Shown here: piece after piece, positions 43,076-52,908 of the stretch | Numbering within the stretch: position 1 is the stretch's first letter | How the letters are laid out: every line of letters begins with the position of its first letter | Source of the DNA: Paenibacillus sp. FSL K6-3182 | Lineage (GTDB): Bacteria; Bacillota; Bacilli; Paenibacillales; Paenibacillaceae | NCBI RefSeq assembly: GCF_037976325.1 | Contig: NZ_CP150265.1 | Location: forward strand, 7,381,501-7,445,500 | Length of the DNA stretch: 64,000 nt | Direction of reading: 5' to 3' | Program-made: the position numbers and the translations under genes | Notes under the pieces: generated by a model | Database searches by the model: none | Told to the model about the DNA's origin: nothing | The model's input: only the letters and a program-made list of their open reading frames with translations

Positions 43076-44292
43076 AGGAAGCATTCCCCTTCTCCGCGGT
43101 AGGTTAAGTACTCGCCAACAATGCCTTCCCCCGTTATCGCATACAGCTTCGGAAACCGTTCACATAATTCCCCAGCTTTCGCATGCCGGAAAAAGATTGG
43201 ATCTCCTAACTCGAGAGCCAAACCGCTCGGACAACGAAGCGGCGTCTGCACCTCACCCGCGCCTTCTAACGAAATCAACGTTAAGCCTTCAGGCAAATGC
43301 GGCTGCGGCGCTTTTTCCGCGCTAACAGCACCCGAAGCGGTGTAACCCCCGCCCAAGCAGGTTACCATATCTAATCTAGGCTTCCGCACGACTTCCACCG
43401 CATATCCAGCAGCAGGAAAATACTGAAAATCAGCATATTGATCGAACAGCGTAGGACAATAAAAACCAGAGCCCACGGTGATCTCCGTTACTCCCTGCTC
43501 CAATTTGGAGCTGCTTATACTCCCAGTACCTCCAGCGTTTACAAAGCGCAGTTCCCCGCCTAACGCGTGAATACCTTGCAGCACTTCCTCACGCCTTTCA
43601 GCTACTTCTCGAATTGAATGCCGCTTCAGCTGACGGATGAATGAATTTTTTAACCACTGTCCCGAGACTTGATCCCCTACCCCAGCAATTTGCGCCTCGT
43701 ACCCCATTACGCCGTCCAGCCTTACCCATTTGGATTGCATAATCCTCTCGACAATCGGCTTAGCCAGTGGCCATGAGGTAACCGGTGATCTCCATATGCC
43801 AAAATGCAGTCCTGGATAGTTTGCAGACATATCGATATCCAGACAAACGGCTGCCTGTACGCCAGTGGCCGCTGCAAGCCGCTCGATATGCTCCACATGC
43901 TGAATGGAATCAACCATAAATACAACCGTTCGGCCACTAGCTGCAGCTTCTAACAGAATTGAAATTTCGCGCGGCTCCCAAGCGGGATAACCAAGCAGCA
44001 AATCATCAAAGCCATGCCTCAGCAGAAAAGCCGCTTCTCTAGCCGTATAACACATGATACCTTGATACACTTTGTCTGAATGAAGAATACGTCGAAGAAC
44101 CTCCACAGACCTTATTGATTTACTTGCGACACGAATTTTCTTGTCACCCGCCGCAGCCGCAATGGCTCTGCTATTCGCATCCAATAAATCAAGATTTACA
44201 TAAGCAAAAGGCTTCGCTGTCTGTGCAAAAATCCTTTTATATTGCTCATAGTGAGGGAGCTCGATAGGCCATTCTCCATTCTGTTTATGCAT
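43072..44292 (-). CDS. PLP-dependent alanine racemase/D-threonine aldolase-like protein
   Basis: About 406 residues. AYVNLDLLDANSRAI followed by KKIRVASKSIRSVEVLRRIL matches the alanine racemase N-terminal barrel with the PLP-binding Lys, and the C-terminal part has the D-threonine-aldolase/D-serine-dehydratase-like layout (EITVGSGFYCPTLFDQY). Annotated relatives are called amino acid deaminase/aldolase. ATG at 44292 is the first plausible start; its ribosome binding site is weak. It overlaps the FAD oxidase by 4 bases, so the two probably act in one pathway that is not yet identified. Confidence 0.82.
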   Translation of the reverse strand: MHKQNGEWPIELPHYEQYKRIFAQTAKPFAYVNLDLLDANSRAIAAAAGDKKIRVASKSIRSVEVLRRILHSDKVYQGIMCYTAREAAFLLRHGFDDLLLGYPAWEPREISILLEAAASGRTVVFMVDSIQHVEHIERLAAATGVQAAVCLDIDMSANYPGLHFGIWRSPVTSWPLAKPIVERIMQSKWVRLDGVMGYEAQIAGVGDQVSGQWLKNSFIRQLKRHSIREVAERREEVLQGIHALGGELRFVNAGGTGSISSSKLEQGVTEITVGSGFYCPTLFDQYADFQYFPAAGYAVEVVRKPRLDMVTCLGGGYTASGAVSAEKAPQPHLPEGLTLISLEGAGEVQTPLRCPSGLALELGDPIFFRHAKAGELCERFPKLYAITGEGIVGEYLTYRGEGECFL

Positions 44293-44401
44293 GTTTATTT
44301 TTACATTATATTCCTCGTTTCTGATTGAAATCCTTTTTATTTGCTGGCGCTTAGCTTGGCGGGAATGTGAGCAGCCTTGCGTTTGCCGCAAATCCGATTA
44401 C

Positions 44402-44457
44402 AAAAAAAAGAGCTGTCCTTCTCCCGCCAGCGGCGTTTGAAAGACAGCTCTTTTTTG
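44402..44457 (-). terminator. Terminator after fructose-bisphosphate aldolase
   Basis: AAAAAAGAGCTGTC and GACAGCTCTTTTTT stem, with T runs on both strands. Confidence 0.9.
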
Positions 44458-44474
44458 TATATTCGAAAATGATC

Positions 44475-45332
44475 TTACGCTTTGTTGGATGAACCAAACT
44501 CACGCATTTTGCCCATAACGGTTTGTTTGATTCCTTCGCGACCTGGAGCAAGGAATTTACGCGGATCGAAAGCTTCGGAATCTGCGCTCAACACTTCACG
44601 AACGATTTTTGTGAATGTGATTTGGTTTTCTGTATTTACGTTGATTTTTGCTGTTCCTAGCGAAATGGATCTTTTGATGTGCTCAGTTGGGATACCTGTG
44701 CCGCCATGCAATACTAGTGGCAATTTGATTGTTTGGCAAATTTCTTCCATTTCTTTGAAGCCAAGGTTTGGTTCACCTTTGTAAGGACCGTGAACGGAAC
44801 CAAGTGCAGGAGCAAGGCAGTCAATACCAGTACGTTGTACTAGCTCGAAGCACTCCTTAGGATCTGCATAAATAACGCCTTCAGCTATTACATCGTCTTC
44901 TTGTCCGCCAACTGTACCTAGCTCAGCTTCAACAGAAACGCCGCGCTCGTGCGCGTATGCAACAACCTCTTGAGTCGTTTTTACGTTTTCTTCAAATGGT
45001 GAGTGTGAAGCATCGATCATAACGGATGTAAATCCAGCATCGATCGCAGCTTTACATTTTTCAAAGCTGGAACCGTGATCCAAGTGGATCGCAACAGGAA
45101 CTGTAATTTTCATTTCTTCAATTAGTGATTTCACGATTGCAGTTACAACTGTGAAACCTCCCATGTAACGAGCTGCGCCTTCAGAAACGCCAAGGATAAC
45201 CGGGGATTGCTCTTCTTGAGCAGCGCCTAGAATGGCTTGTGTCCACTCCAAGTTGTTGATGTTGTATTGACCAACTGCATAGCCTTCTTTTAACGCTTTG
45301 TTCAACATTTCTTTCATTGATACCAATGCCAT
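44475..45332 (-). CDS. fba: Fructose-bisphosphate aldolase, class II
   Basis: Protein of 285 residues. Zinc-dependent aldolase cleaving fructose-1,6-bisphosphate in glycolysis. Marks: [16 protein letters not shown], zinc His in [51 protein letters not shown] and [16 protein letters not shown] precedes ATG at 45332. Its own terminator lies at 44402-44457, so it is monocistronic and the downstream racemase-like gene is separate. A housekeeping gene and a likely chromosomal anchor. Confidence 0.97.
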   Translation of the reverse strand: MALVSMKEMLNKALKEGYAVGQYNINNLEWTQAILGAAQEEQSPVILGVSEGAARYMGGFTVVTAIVKSLIEEMKITVPVAIHLDHGSSFEKCKAAIDAGFTSVMIDASHSPFEENVKTTQEVVAYAHERGVSVEAELGTVGGQEDDVIAEGVIYADPKECFELVQRTGIDCLAPALGSVHGPYKGEPNLGFKEMEEICQTIKLPLVLHGGTGIPTEHIKRSISLGTAKINVNTENQITFTKIVREVLSADSEAFDPRKFLAPGREGIKQTVMGKMREFGSSNKA

Positions 45333-45740
45333 ATTAAAATCCTCCTTAGAGTTTAACTAACTATTTTTAATCATGTAAATGCCTGATTATATTGTGAGAA
45401 TAGTCACTAATGAATAGTCAGGACCATTAACATTCTGAATACCCAGTACTTCTTTATCAATCACCCAACTATTGTACATCTTTATCCTTTAATAAATCAA
45501 CTTATTTTGCCCCTAAATAACGAACACTTCCCAGCTGCAATCGCTTACACATAGGTTTTTCATCATTTTTTTCTCGAAAATAATAAAGTGAAGCAATAAA
45601 GTAATTTTATTCATGATTTACAAGTGCTGATCAACATAGCAAGGGATGTTTAGAGTTTGTACAGAGCAGGATGGTATAATTAGGATTGTGCCAATTAGCA
45701 TATTTTTACAATTTGATGACCACAACCAGGAGGAAAAATC
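45333..45740. other. Divergent intergenic region, 408 bases
   Basis: Holds the fba and lectin/SLH promoters. Visible: GAATAGTCA as a close direct repeat at about 45401 and 45413, and TATAAT near 45675 upstream of the SLH gene with a poor -35. AT-rich between. I see no coding frame or riboswitch. Confidence 0.5.
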
Positions 45741-48700
45741 ATGCATGTTGATCATCTACACAAAGATTCATTTTTTAGAAGGGTTTTATTAGTTGTTATT
45801 TCCTTTATTTTGGTACTCACAGCGGCGCCGATAACGCCTGTGCTGGCGAGCTCCGAGCCGGACTCGCTGCCAATCTATGTCGGCTGGCAAAATTTTAATC
45901 ATACCGGTCCTACTGCAGTTGTATCTAATGATGCGACCAGAGTGCTGAGCTTCCCGGCTATTCCGGGCCGAAATAACACCGCCACAACAGCGAACGGACG
46001 ATTAAGAGTAGTGCCGGTTACGAATGATTCAAGCGGCATCGTCGTTCGTACAAATAAAATTAAGCTTGACGGCGGCTTTAGTACTTATTTTGTCATGCAT
46101 TTAAATGGAAGCACTTCGTTAAATAATACAAGCTTCCCGGGACCCGCTGATGGTCTAACCTTTATTATTCAGGATAATCCGACTCCTGTTCTAGGCGGGG
46201 TAGGCGAAGGCGTAGGCTATGCCGGTATTCCAAACTCCGTAGGTGTAGAGTTCGATACGTGGAAAAACCTCGGACCTCATAAGGGGATTCAATACAATGA
46301 TCCTAATCTCCCTTATAGTCTCTCAAATCGATACCATCCGGCAACCAACCCAACCGGCCCTACTGCCGATCATGTCGCTATTGTAATGAATGGCAACAAT
46401 CATCATCAACAGGGCAGTGGCGACGTTATTGATAATTTGCAAGGAGCCAACTTCCGTTTGTACGATTACGCCGCAAGCAATGCTTACGTTCATGTTTGGG
46501 TTGATTATGACGATAATGGACGTCTAACTACAACTTATGGTCCAAGTGATAATCGAACGAATGCGAATAACAGATCACTGACTCGTAATGTCGGCACATC
46601 CCTTATGAACAAAGAGGTATATGTAGGTTTTGGCGCGAGTACAGGGGGAGCCAACTCCCATCATGATATTCTGGCATGGTATTTCAAAAACTCCTACGTT
46701 GACGGAGGACTAAAACCCGACGGAAATTACAAGCAAGGACCAAGTGCAGTTACAATCAATAAAGTATTCTCCACAGGTGTTGGAGCACAGACGGGTATTG
46801 ATATCAAGGTCAACGGCATTAGCAAAAGTGATAACTTGCCTAATGAAAAGGTTGATATTTATGTTAACAATCAATTAGTAGATGGCGAGTACAGTACAAA
46901 TAGTGAGGGCGTGCTTGTTTATACCTTTGATGATTCAAGTCATCTGCAGGCCGGTAATAACAATATTACTGTAATCACCAGCAACGGAGGCACATCTGCG
47001 AGCAGCTCAGCGATTATGACTGAGGCGCCTGTGGCAAATAACATTGTGTTGTCCTATACGGCTAATGGCATTGTGACGATTAATGGCGTTCCGAATGGAG
47101 TAGCCGTAACCCTATACGACGACAATCATGAAGTCATTGCAACTTCGTCAATTGCAACGAACGGAACGGTTCGCTTGACATTGACCGACGATGGCAAGGA
47201 AATACTAGCTGGCGCCAGCCAAATTGATATTTCATATGCAAAAAATGGTGAAGTAGCCAGTAACGTAACAGCAGTATCTCCTATTTTACGGAGCAGTGCG
47301 CCTGAAAAAGAGAAAATCACTACGAATGTACCCAAAAACACAGTAACCGTTAAAGACGTCCCACCGGGCTCGACTGTTAAAGTGTATGGTGACGATGACG
47401 AGCTCATCGGTACAGCGACTAACAACGGCAATGAAGAAATAGAAGTGGTAGTCACTATTGATCCGCCAACCAAGCTTCAAGAAGGTGACATCATTGAGGT
47501 TACAATTACAGAAGAAGACGGCAAGCCAGAAAGCGAACGAGTAACAAGCATAGCGAAGCTGGAGAGCGACCCGTTGGACGAGAAAAAGATCTCAACAAAC
47601 GCAACGAACAATACGGTAACGATTAAAGACGTACCGCCAGGTACAACCATCAACGTTTATGACAAGAACGGCGAGGTTATTGGAACAGCTACTAACACTG
47701 GCACGGAAGCAGATATCGTAGTTGAAATTAAAGAACCGCATACGCTTGTGGCAGGAGACAACATTAAAGTTACAGTTACAGAGACAGGTAAGCTCGAAAG
47801 CGAGCCAGTGTCTAGCGAAGCGAAGCTGGACAGCGTGCTTGACACAAATAACGTTAAAACGAACGCAACAAACAATACCGTAACCGTCAAGGATGTACCG
47901 CCGGGTGCAACCATTCTAGTATACGACGAGAACGGTGATGTTATCGGTAAGGCTACAAATACAGGCACATCAAAAACAGCCGTTGTCGTTACTATTGAAT
48001 CTACAAACGCGCTTGCTGAAGGCGATATTGTAAAAGTTACGATCACAGAAGACGGTCATCTGGAAAGTAAACCGATATCGAGCGAAGCAAAAACGGAAAG
48101 CGCGCCGCTTGAGAGTAACAATGTGGAAACAAACGCAACGAAAAACGCAGTAACCGTTAAAGACGTACCACCAGGTGCAACTATCAACGTATATGACAAA
48201 AACGGCGATGTTATTGGTACAGTTACAAACACGGATACGTCCATAGCTACCGTTGTAGTTAACATTGAAGCCCCGCATGTACTTGGTGAGGGAGACTTAG
48301 TTAAGGTTGCAGTTGCAGAAGTTGGAAAGCTGGAAAGCCCCTCCACTTCTAGCACAGCAAAAATAGATAGTGCCTCACCGGAAAGTTCAAATGTTAAAGC
48401 AAGTGTGTCGACTGGCAGCGTTAAGGTAGTAGAGGTGCCTGCTGGAGCGACCATTATTGTATACGACGAGAATGGTACAGAGTTGAAACGTGCGGTAAAT
48501 GCCGGAGAAGAGACGGGAACCGTGGTCATCGGAGGACTTGACCTTGAGCCTGGAACCAAAATTCAAGTGACATTAACGGAAAAAGACAGATATGAAAGCA
48601 AGCCCTTGCTTATAACGGTCGAATTCACGACAGACGAAGCCATTGATGATGCACTGAGGGCCCTGCAAATCGGTTACCAAGCAAACGATACATGGGAGAG

Positions 48701-50597
48701 TGTTACGCTTCCTGTACTCATTGTAACAACAGGGGCAAATGAAACGATGATCTCCTGGACTTCCAACAAGCCAAGTGCAATTGAAATTTCATTGCCTGAG
48801 AATGGATCAATCAAGACACTTGTCCATCGTCATGCAAAGGATGAGAGTGTTATACTCACCGCTTCCGTTTCTAAAAATGGTGTAACGAAAACCCGCACAT
48901 TCCTGTTAATTGTCAAAGCCGAGAACCTAACAAAGACAACAATCGAGAATTATCGACAAGTCCCTGTTGTTGGCGGCTCAGACAATGAGGTGAGTGAGCC
49001 GGTTGGCATTAATCGTGTTATGTTGTCAAACGGAGTAAAAATTGACAAAGCCATTTTTGATCCGGCAGCAGCAGCAAGGTTTATTAATGATCTTAGAACA
49101 AAAAACGGAGTATCAACTGTATTAGTTGATGAGGTTGCAGGAGACGAACCAGGTGAGATTGCTGTCGAAATTCCTGGACAATCCATAAGACTGTTAAACA
49201 CCAACCAAAATACGTTGGATATACGTACAGAATATGCAACTATATCCATTGCTGCAAATGTTATTGACCGAATGGCAGATCGTTATCTTGACTTGTTTTT
49301 TCGCTTAATTCCAGTAAAAGATGCTGGTCATCAAGCGGAATTAAATACCAGCATTGTGAATGAGACAGTTGTCAGAGCAGCAGCTGGAAGCCGAGATGTC
49401 GCAGTGATCGGCTCCTCATTGGAAATTGAAACAAACTATCGCGATTACACAACAACACTGTTCTTACCATTTGCAAAGAACGGAATCACCGTGCCTGCAA
49501 GCAACTACGACAGCTTTTTAGATTCGCTGCGAATCTTTGTAGAGCATAGCGATGGAGATAAAGTGGTAATGAAACCTGCCGTTGTGTACAGCGGTGACAC
49601 TCCAATTGGGCTAGAGATTGAAATTGACAAGTTTAGCATTTTCTCCGTTATTCAGTTAACAGAACGGTCGACAGGTGGAAGCACCGTCATACCCGCTCAG
49701 CCTGTGACGGAGCAAGTGAAGAAGACCACCATCGATCCAAAAGTGGGAACCATTGTTCTTGATCTAGTTGATGGCAGCGGTAAGGTGGACACATCAGGCT
49801 TTATAGTAAAAATTAGTGGCAAGGCAGTGGAAATAAAAGACGTTAAAATGGATGGCAATCAAGTTATTATTCAGCTGAAGAATCCTATTCCCGTTGGTTA
49901 TGAAGCAACCGTATCTTATAAGCCGGGCAGCGGCTTCACAGGCACTTTGAAGTCTTTCACTGACCTGAACATTGCAAACCCTGGCCATCATAATGCATAT
50001 ATTAAAGGCTTCCCTGATGGCACATTCCGCCCGAATAACACGATCACGAGAGCGGAGATGTCGGCTTTACTAGCACGCAACAAAAATTTACCTAATGTTT
50101 ATGAATACCAAAAGCTCTACCCGGATGTTGCAAAAGGCTTCTGGGCCGCAGCTAACATCGAGCAGCTACAAGATATTGGATTAATGATTGGCGATAAGCA
50201 GGGCAACTTCCGGCCTAATGACCGCATAACGAGAGCCGAAATGGCAATGATTGCGGCCAAATGGTTAAATGCTGATCTTAACGGTCCATTCACGAACACA
50301 TTTGAGGACGTATCTGATCAGCATTGGGCTGCAGCAGCTATTGCCGCTGTAAACAAAGCGGGGGTTATGATCGGTTTTGAAGATGGCTCGTTCGGTCTGA
50401 AGGAATATGTAACACGTGCGCAAGCAGTTACCATTATGAACCGTTTGCTAGGAAGAGGACCGCTTACAGGCGTGACAACACCATCTTGGCCGGATGCGAC
50501 TTCTGCTCACTGGGCATTCAAGCATATTGAAGAAGCTTCAAAGGATCACTATTATACGTATCTTTCGGATGGTAAAGAGCTATTATTTAAGCAATAG
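45741..50597 (+). CDS. S-layer-anchored surface protein with L-type lectin and Ig-like repeats
   Basis: Secreted protein of 1618 residues. In order: signal peptide (about 1-36, ending PVLASS); L-type lectin domain (about 38-320; ADGLTFIIQ, SVGVEFDTWKN, VHVWVDYDDNGRLT); beta modules (325-525); tandem Ig-like repeats of 88-91 residues, each opening with a variant of NTVTVKDVPPGATI (about 528-960); an atrophied Ig-like module (IGYQANDTWESVTLP, about 967-1060); an unassigned region with REVxN-free beta segments; and three SLH modules from about residue 1415 (ITRAEM, ITRAEM, VTRAQA). CCAGGAGG precedes ATG at 45741. It probably binds glycans on host or cell surfaces. The exact ligand is unknown. 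Confidence 0.9.
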   Translation: MHVDHLHKDSFFRRVLLVVISFILVLTAAPITPVLASSEPDSLPIYVGWQNFNHTGPTAVVSNDATRVLSFPAIPGRNNTATTANGRLRVVPVTNDSSGIVVRTNKIKLDGGFSTYFVMHLNGSTSLNNTSFPGPADGLTFIIQDNPTPVLGGVGEGVGYAGIPNSVGVEFDTWKNLGPHKGIQYNDPNLPYSLSNRYHPATNPTGPTADHVAIVMNGNNHHQQGSGDVIDNLQGANFRLYDYAASNAYVHVWVDYDDNGRLTTTYGPSDNRTNANNRSLTRNVGTSLMNKEVYVGFGASTGGANSHHDILAWYFKNSYVDGGLKPDGNYKQGPSAVTINKVFSTGVGAQTGIDIKVNGISKSDNLPNEKVDIYVNNQLVDGEYSTNSEGVLVYTFDDSSHLQAGNNNITVITSNGGTSASSSAIMTEAPVANNIVLSYTANGIVTINGVPNGVAVTLYDDNHEVIATSSIATNGTVRLTLTDDGKEILAGASQIDISYAKNGEVASNVTAVSPILRSSAPEKEKITTNVPKNTVTVKDVPPGSTVKVYGDDDELIGTATNNGNEEIEVVVTIDPPTKLQEGDIIEVTITEEDGKPESERVTSIAKLESDPLDEKKISTNATNNTVTIKDVPPGTTINVYDKNGEVIGTATNTGTEADIVVEIKEPHTLVAGDNIKVTVTETGKLESEPVSSEAKLDSVLDTNNVKTNATNNTVTVKDVPPGATILVYDENGDVIGKATNTGTSKTAVVVTIESTNALAEGDIVKVTITEDGHLESKPISSEAKTESAPLESNNVETNATKNAVTVKDVPPGATINVYDKNGDVIGTVTNTDTSIATVVVNIEAPHVLGEGDLVKVAVAEVGKLESPSTSSTAKIDSASPESSNVKASVSTGSVKVVEVPAGATIIVYDENGTELKRAVNAGEETGTVVIGGLDLEPGTKIQVTLTEKDRYESKPLLITVEFTTDEAIDDALRALQIGYQANDTWESVTLPVLIVTTGANETMISWTSNKPSAIEISLPENGSIKTLVHRHAKDESVILTASVSKNGVTKTRTFLLIVKAENLTKTTIENYRQVPVVGGSDNEVSEPVGINRVMLSNGVKIDKAIFDPAAAARFINDLRTKNGVSTVLVDEVAGDEPGEIAVEIPGQSIRLLNTNQNTLDIRTEYATISIAANVIDRMADRYLDLFFRLIPVKDAGHQAELNTSIVNETVVRAAAGSRDVAVIGSSLEIETNYRDYTTTLFLPFAKNGITVPASNYDSFLDSLRIFVEHSDGDKVVMKPAVVYSGDTPIGLEIEIDKFSIFSVIQLTERSTGGSTVIPAQPVTEQVKKTTIDPKVGTIVLDLVDGSGKVDTSGFIVKISGKAVEIKDVKMDGNQVIIQLKNPIPVGYEATVSYKPGSGFTGTLKSFTDLNIANPGHHNAYIKGFPDGTFRPNNTITRAEMSALLARNKNLPNVYEYQKLYPDVAKGFWAAANIEQLQDIGLMIGDKQGNFRPNDRITRAEMAMIAAKWLNADLNGPFTNTFEDVSDQHWAAAAIAAVNKAGVMIGFEDGSFGLKEYVTRAQAVTIMNRLLGRGPLTGVTTPSWPDATSAHWAFKHIEEASKDHYYTYLSDGKELLFKQ
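47325..48620 (+). repeat. Tandem coding repeats of 264-273 bases
   Basis: The segment encoding V-K-D-V-P-P-G recurs at 47349, 47622, 47886, 48156 and 48420 (last copy diverged, VVEVPAG). Spacing is 264-273 bases, always in frame. Confidence 0.88.
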
Positions 50598-50649
50598 CAC
50601 CATCCTGTCGCTATTGAAGTGGATTCAAGCTCGACAATTCATTCATACT

Positions 50650-50699
50650 CAAAAGCCAAGAAAATGCTGGGTTGTAACTAGCATATTTCTTGGCTTTTC
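50650..50699. terminator. Terminator after the lectin/SLH gene
   Basis: AAAAGCCAAGAAAATGCT and AGCATATTTCTTGGCTTTT form a long stem with T-rich end. It is usable on both strands. Confidence 0.88.
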
Positions 50700-50701
50700 T
50701 C

Positions 50702-50867
50702 TTACTGCGCAATCACCATGAAGGACTGTAAAGCCGTGTCAAAGTCAAGATAAGCGTCATCCGTTGTTGGATTGCATTCTGGTAATCAGATTACGAACTT
50801 CATCTGAATACAAGCGAATCAAAAAAATAAATGCCTGATTTTCGGCTACGTTATATTTCTGAAGGCT
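50702..50867 (-). pseudogene. Remnant of an unknown gene with frameshift
   Basis: On the minus strand the sequence encodes QKYNVAENQAFIFLIRLY, then SDEVRNLITRMQSNN; a one-base shift near 50763 continues as DDAYLDFDTALQSFMVIAQ and stop at 50702-50704. A TAG closes the frame upstream. Both halves read like one helical protein tail, and a terminator follows directly. No family is recognised. Confidence 0.5.
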
Positions 50868-50906
50868 CTATAATAAGAGCATAATCTAAGATTAGGGCGT
50901 GCAAAC

Positions 50907-51953
50907 ATGGTACCTGCAGAGCGTAACGAAGAATACTACAGGGCGTTATTAGAGAAAAAAACGGAATATGAAGGCGTATTTTATGTAGGCGTCAAAACGA
51001 CTGGCGTGTTCTGTCGTCCAACCTGCCCAGCACGAAAGCCTAAATTTGAAAACTGCGAATTTTATGAGACAGCACAACAAGCGCTGCTTGCCTCCTATCG
51101 GCCATGCCAAAGATGCCGTCCGCTTTCCCACCCAAACCATGTATCGGAGGTTGTTCGCCAGCTTGTTGCTGCCGTTGAGGAAAATCCTGAAAAACGATGG
51201 AAGGAACAAGATTTCAAAAATCTTTCGGTTGATGAGTCAACAGCGCGCCGTCAGTTCAAGAAGCGATTTGGCATGACGTTTGTTGAATACGCTCGTGCCC
51301 GCCGCATGGGACTTGCCTTGAAGAACATTAGATCGGGTCAAACGATCATTGATACTCAGCTATCTGCTGGTTATGAATCCAGCAGCGGTTTCAGAGATGC
51401 TTTCTCGCGAATTATGGGGGCCGCGCCTACATTAGTAGAGAATAGTAAGGTTCTGAAAGCTTCTTGGATCGATACACCGCTTGGGCCGATGATTGCGATT
51501 GGGGATGAGAGTGCACTTTATCTTCTTGAATTTGTTGATCGGCGAGGGCTAGAGCGCGAAGTAGAAAGGCTTCGTCAACGGACAAAATCCGCCATCATTC
51601 CAGGTGTCACGGAACCAATCCAATCGATTGAAAGTGAATTGACCCGCTATTTTGACGGAAAACTGACCGAATTTAAAACCCCCGTCTCGTTGCTTGGATC
51701 ACCTTTTCAGAAGAGCGTATGGGAGCAATTAATGAAAATTCCGCCGGGCGAAACGCGTTCCTATTCAGACATCGCCGCTGCACTCGGCAAGCCATCCGCC
51801 TATCGTGCTGTCGCTCAGGCCAATGGCGCAAATCAGCTCGCGATTATGATTCCTTGCCATCGAGTCATCAACTCAAATGGTGATTTAGGCGGCTACGGCG
51901 GTGGATTAACACGTAAAAACTGGCTATTACATCACGAGAAACAAGGAGAATAA
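50907..51953 (+). CDS. ada: Bifunctional Ada: methylphosphotriester- and O6-methylguanine-DNA methyltransferase/regulator
   Basis: Protein of 348 residues. The N-terminal Ada domain has the zinc/acceptor cysteines FCRPTCPARKP and PCQRCRP; a central AraC-type helix-turn-helix contains LSAGYESSSGFRDAFSRIMG; the C-terminal methyltransferase has GETRSYSDIAAALGKPSAYR and the acceptor motif IPCHRVI. This is the full E. coli-type fusion; Bacillus subtilis splits it into AdaA and AdaB. It repairs alkylation damage and, once methylated, activates transcription. Only a weak ribosome binding site precedes ATG at 50907. Monocistronic here. Confidence 0.96.
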   Translation: MVPAERNEEYYRALLEKKTEYEGVFYVGVKTTGVFCRPTCPARKPKFENCEFYETAQQALLASYRPCQRCRPLSHPNHVSEVVRQLVAAVEENPEKRWKEQDFKNLSVDESTARRQFKKRFGMTFVEYARARRMGLALKNIRSGQTIIDTQLSAGYESSSGFRDAFSRIMGAAPTLVENSKVLKASWIDTPLGPMIAIGDESALYLLEFVDRRGLEREVERLRQRTKSAIIPGVTEPIQSIESELTRYFDGKLTEFKTPVSLLGSPFQKSVWEQLMKIPPGETRSYSDIAAALGKPSAYRAVAQANGANQLAIMIPCHRVINSNGDLGGYGGGLTRKNWLLHHEKQGE

Positions 51954-52006
51954 TATGACATTGGAAGAAGTGCGCTGTCCGTGCATAACCAACCGTACTT
52001 TTAAAA

Positions 52007-52055
52007 TGAAAGACCGATCCCAGCGTTCTACACGAAGCTGAGATCGGTCTTTCAT
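52007..52055. terminator. Inverted repeat between ada and the convergent small gene
   Basis: ATGAAAGACCGATC and GATCGGTCTTTCAT form a 14 bp perfect stem with an inner CAGC/GCTG pair. The T run is short (TTT). Confidence 0.7.
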
Positions 52056-52061
52056 GACGGA

Positions 52062-52361
52062 TTATCCTATAAGCTTATCCTTTTCTACAACCGTTACTTC
52101 AAGACCGCCAAACTTTGTCGCTAGCTTACTATAGATGAAGGCACTTAACATCCCAATCAAGCCGTAAACAAAAATAAGTATAACGGGCATAATAATATAA
52201 GGAATTCCTGCTGCCAGTAAGCCTGGCTTGCCAATAGCGAGTCCAATAATTGCGACTAAAAAGCCTAATGCAACCATAATGGACAATGGAATAATAGCAA
52301 AATATAATGTCGCTTTAAAAGCACTCTTCGGCCCTATTTTTATAATTTCTAATTTTTTCAT
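52062..52361 (-). CDS. Small DUF3566-like membrane protein
   Basis: Protein of 99 residues with two long membrane helices (LYFAIIPLSIMVALGFLVAI and IIMPVILIFVYGLIGMLSAF), opening with KKLEIIKIGPKSAFK and ending in FIYSKLATKFGGLEVTV, which resembles the end of DUF3566 proteins of actinobacteria. AAAGGAGGGGG precedes the ATG. The palindrome TAACATAATGTTA at 52410-52422 lies upstream and may be an operator. The function is unknown. Confidence 0.75.
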   Translation of the reverse strand: MKKLEIIKIGPKSAFKATLYFAIIPLSIMVALGFLVAIIGLAIGKPGLLAAGIPYIIMPVILIFVYGLIGMLSAFIYSKLATKFGGLEVTVVEKDKLIG

Positions 52362-52464
52362 AGCACTTCCCCCCTCCTTTTAATTTTATTTTTGATATAT
52401 TTCCCACAATAACATAATGTTACATTATTTTCTTTTTATTTTTATTAAATTCTTGCAAATTTTC

Positions 52465-52524
52465 TTAAAGCTGCCCCTCACCAAATACCTCAGCCCGATA
52501 CTTCTTAGGCGTTACGCCCAAAGC
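52465..52524 (-). pseudogene. C-terminal scrap of an AraC-family regulator
   Basis: The minus strand reads ALGVTPKKYRAEVFGEGQL and stop. LGVTPKKYR is the typical end of an AraC helix-turn-helix domain. Everything upstream is gone. Confidence 0.6.
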
Positions 52525-52806
52525 TCCTCACCGAAAGCACCAACTAGTTTGGGAGCCTCCGTCGCATCAAGCAGTCAAATTAACTTGAGCTGGAACGCTT
52601 CCTCGGATAATGTGGGCGTGTGTTTTCTATTCAGGCGCCAGCGGCACTTCCGGCAGCCGCATCGTTTTGAAGGGTTGTGACCCAGCTAATCCCCCTATAT
52701 TGCAAGGACCCGCTACCAATGATGGTTCTTACGGCATTCATTTAACAGGCGACTATTGGGAAATTCGCGATATTAATGTAACAAGAGCACAAAAGGGGAT
52801 CATAGA
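52525..52806 (+). pseudogene. Remnant of a secreted beta-helix polysaccharide lyase with FN3 module
   Basis: The plus strand first reads SSPKAPTSLGASVASSSQIN and LSWNASSDNVG, an FN3 strand pattern. After a frame change at about 52615 it continues ASGTSGSRIVLKGCDPANPP, then ILQGPATNDGSYGIHLTGDY, WEIRDINVTRAQKGI, typical of right-handed beta-helix pectate-lyase-like enzymes. Both ends and the junction are missing, so this is a deletion-scarred fragment. Confidence 0.75.
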
Positions 52807-52908
52807 AGTTCACCCTATATTAATAGCTTATAAAAAAAAGCAGCCTCTTTGTCGCTTTAATATGCGACGGTTTGTGACTTGCTAAATTTAGAGCAAGTCT
52901 TTTCGTTA

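Noticed and set aside
43722..43937. Extra minus-strand frame inside the racemase-like gene
   Set aside because: It overlaps a well-supported coding frame completely and matches no family.
47325..48620. Tandem repeats considered as a DNA-level array
   Set aside because: Period and frame match protein Ig-like modules, and the copies diverge mainly at synonymous or tolerated positions.
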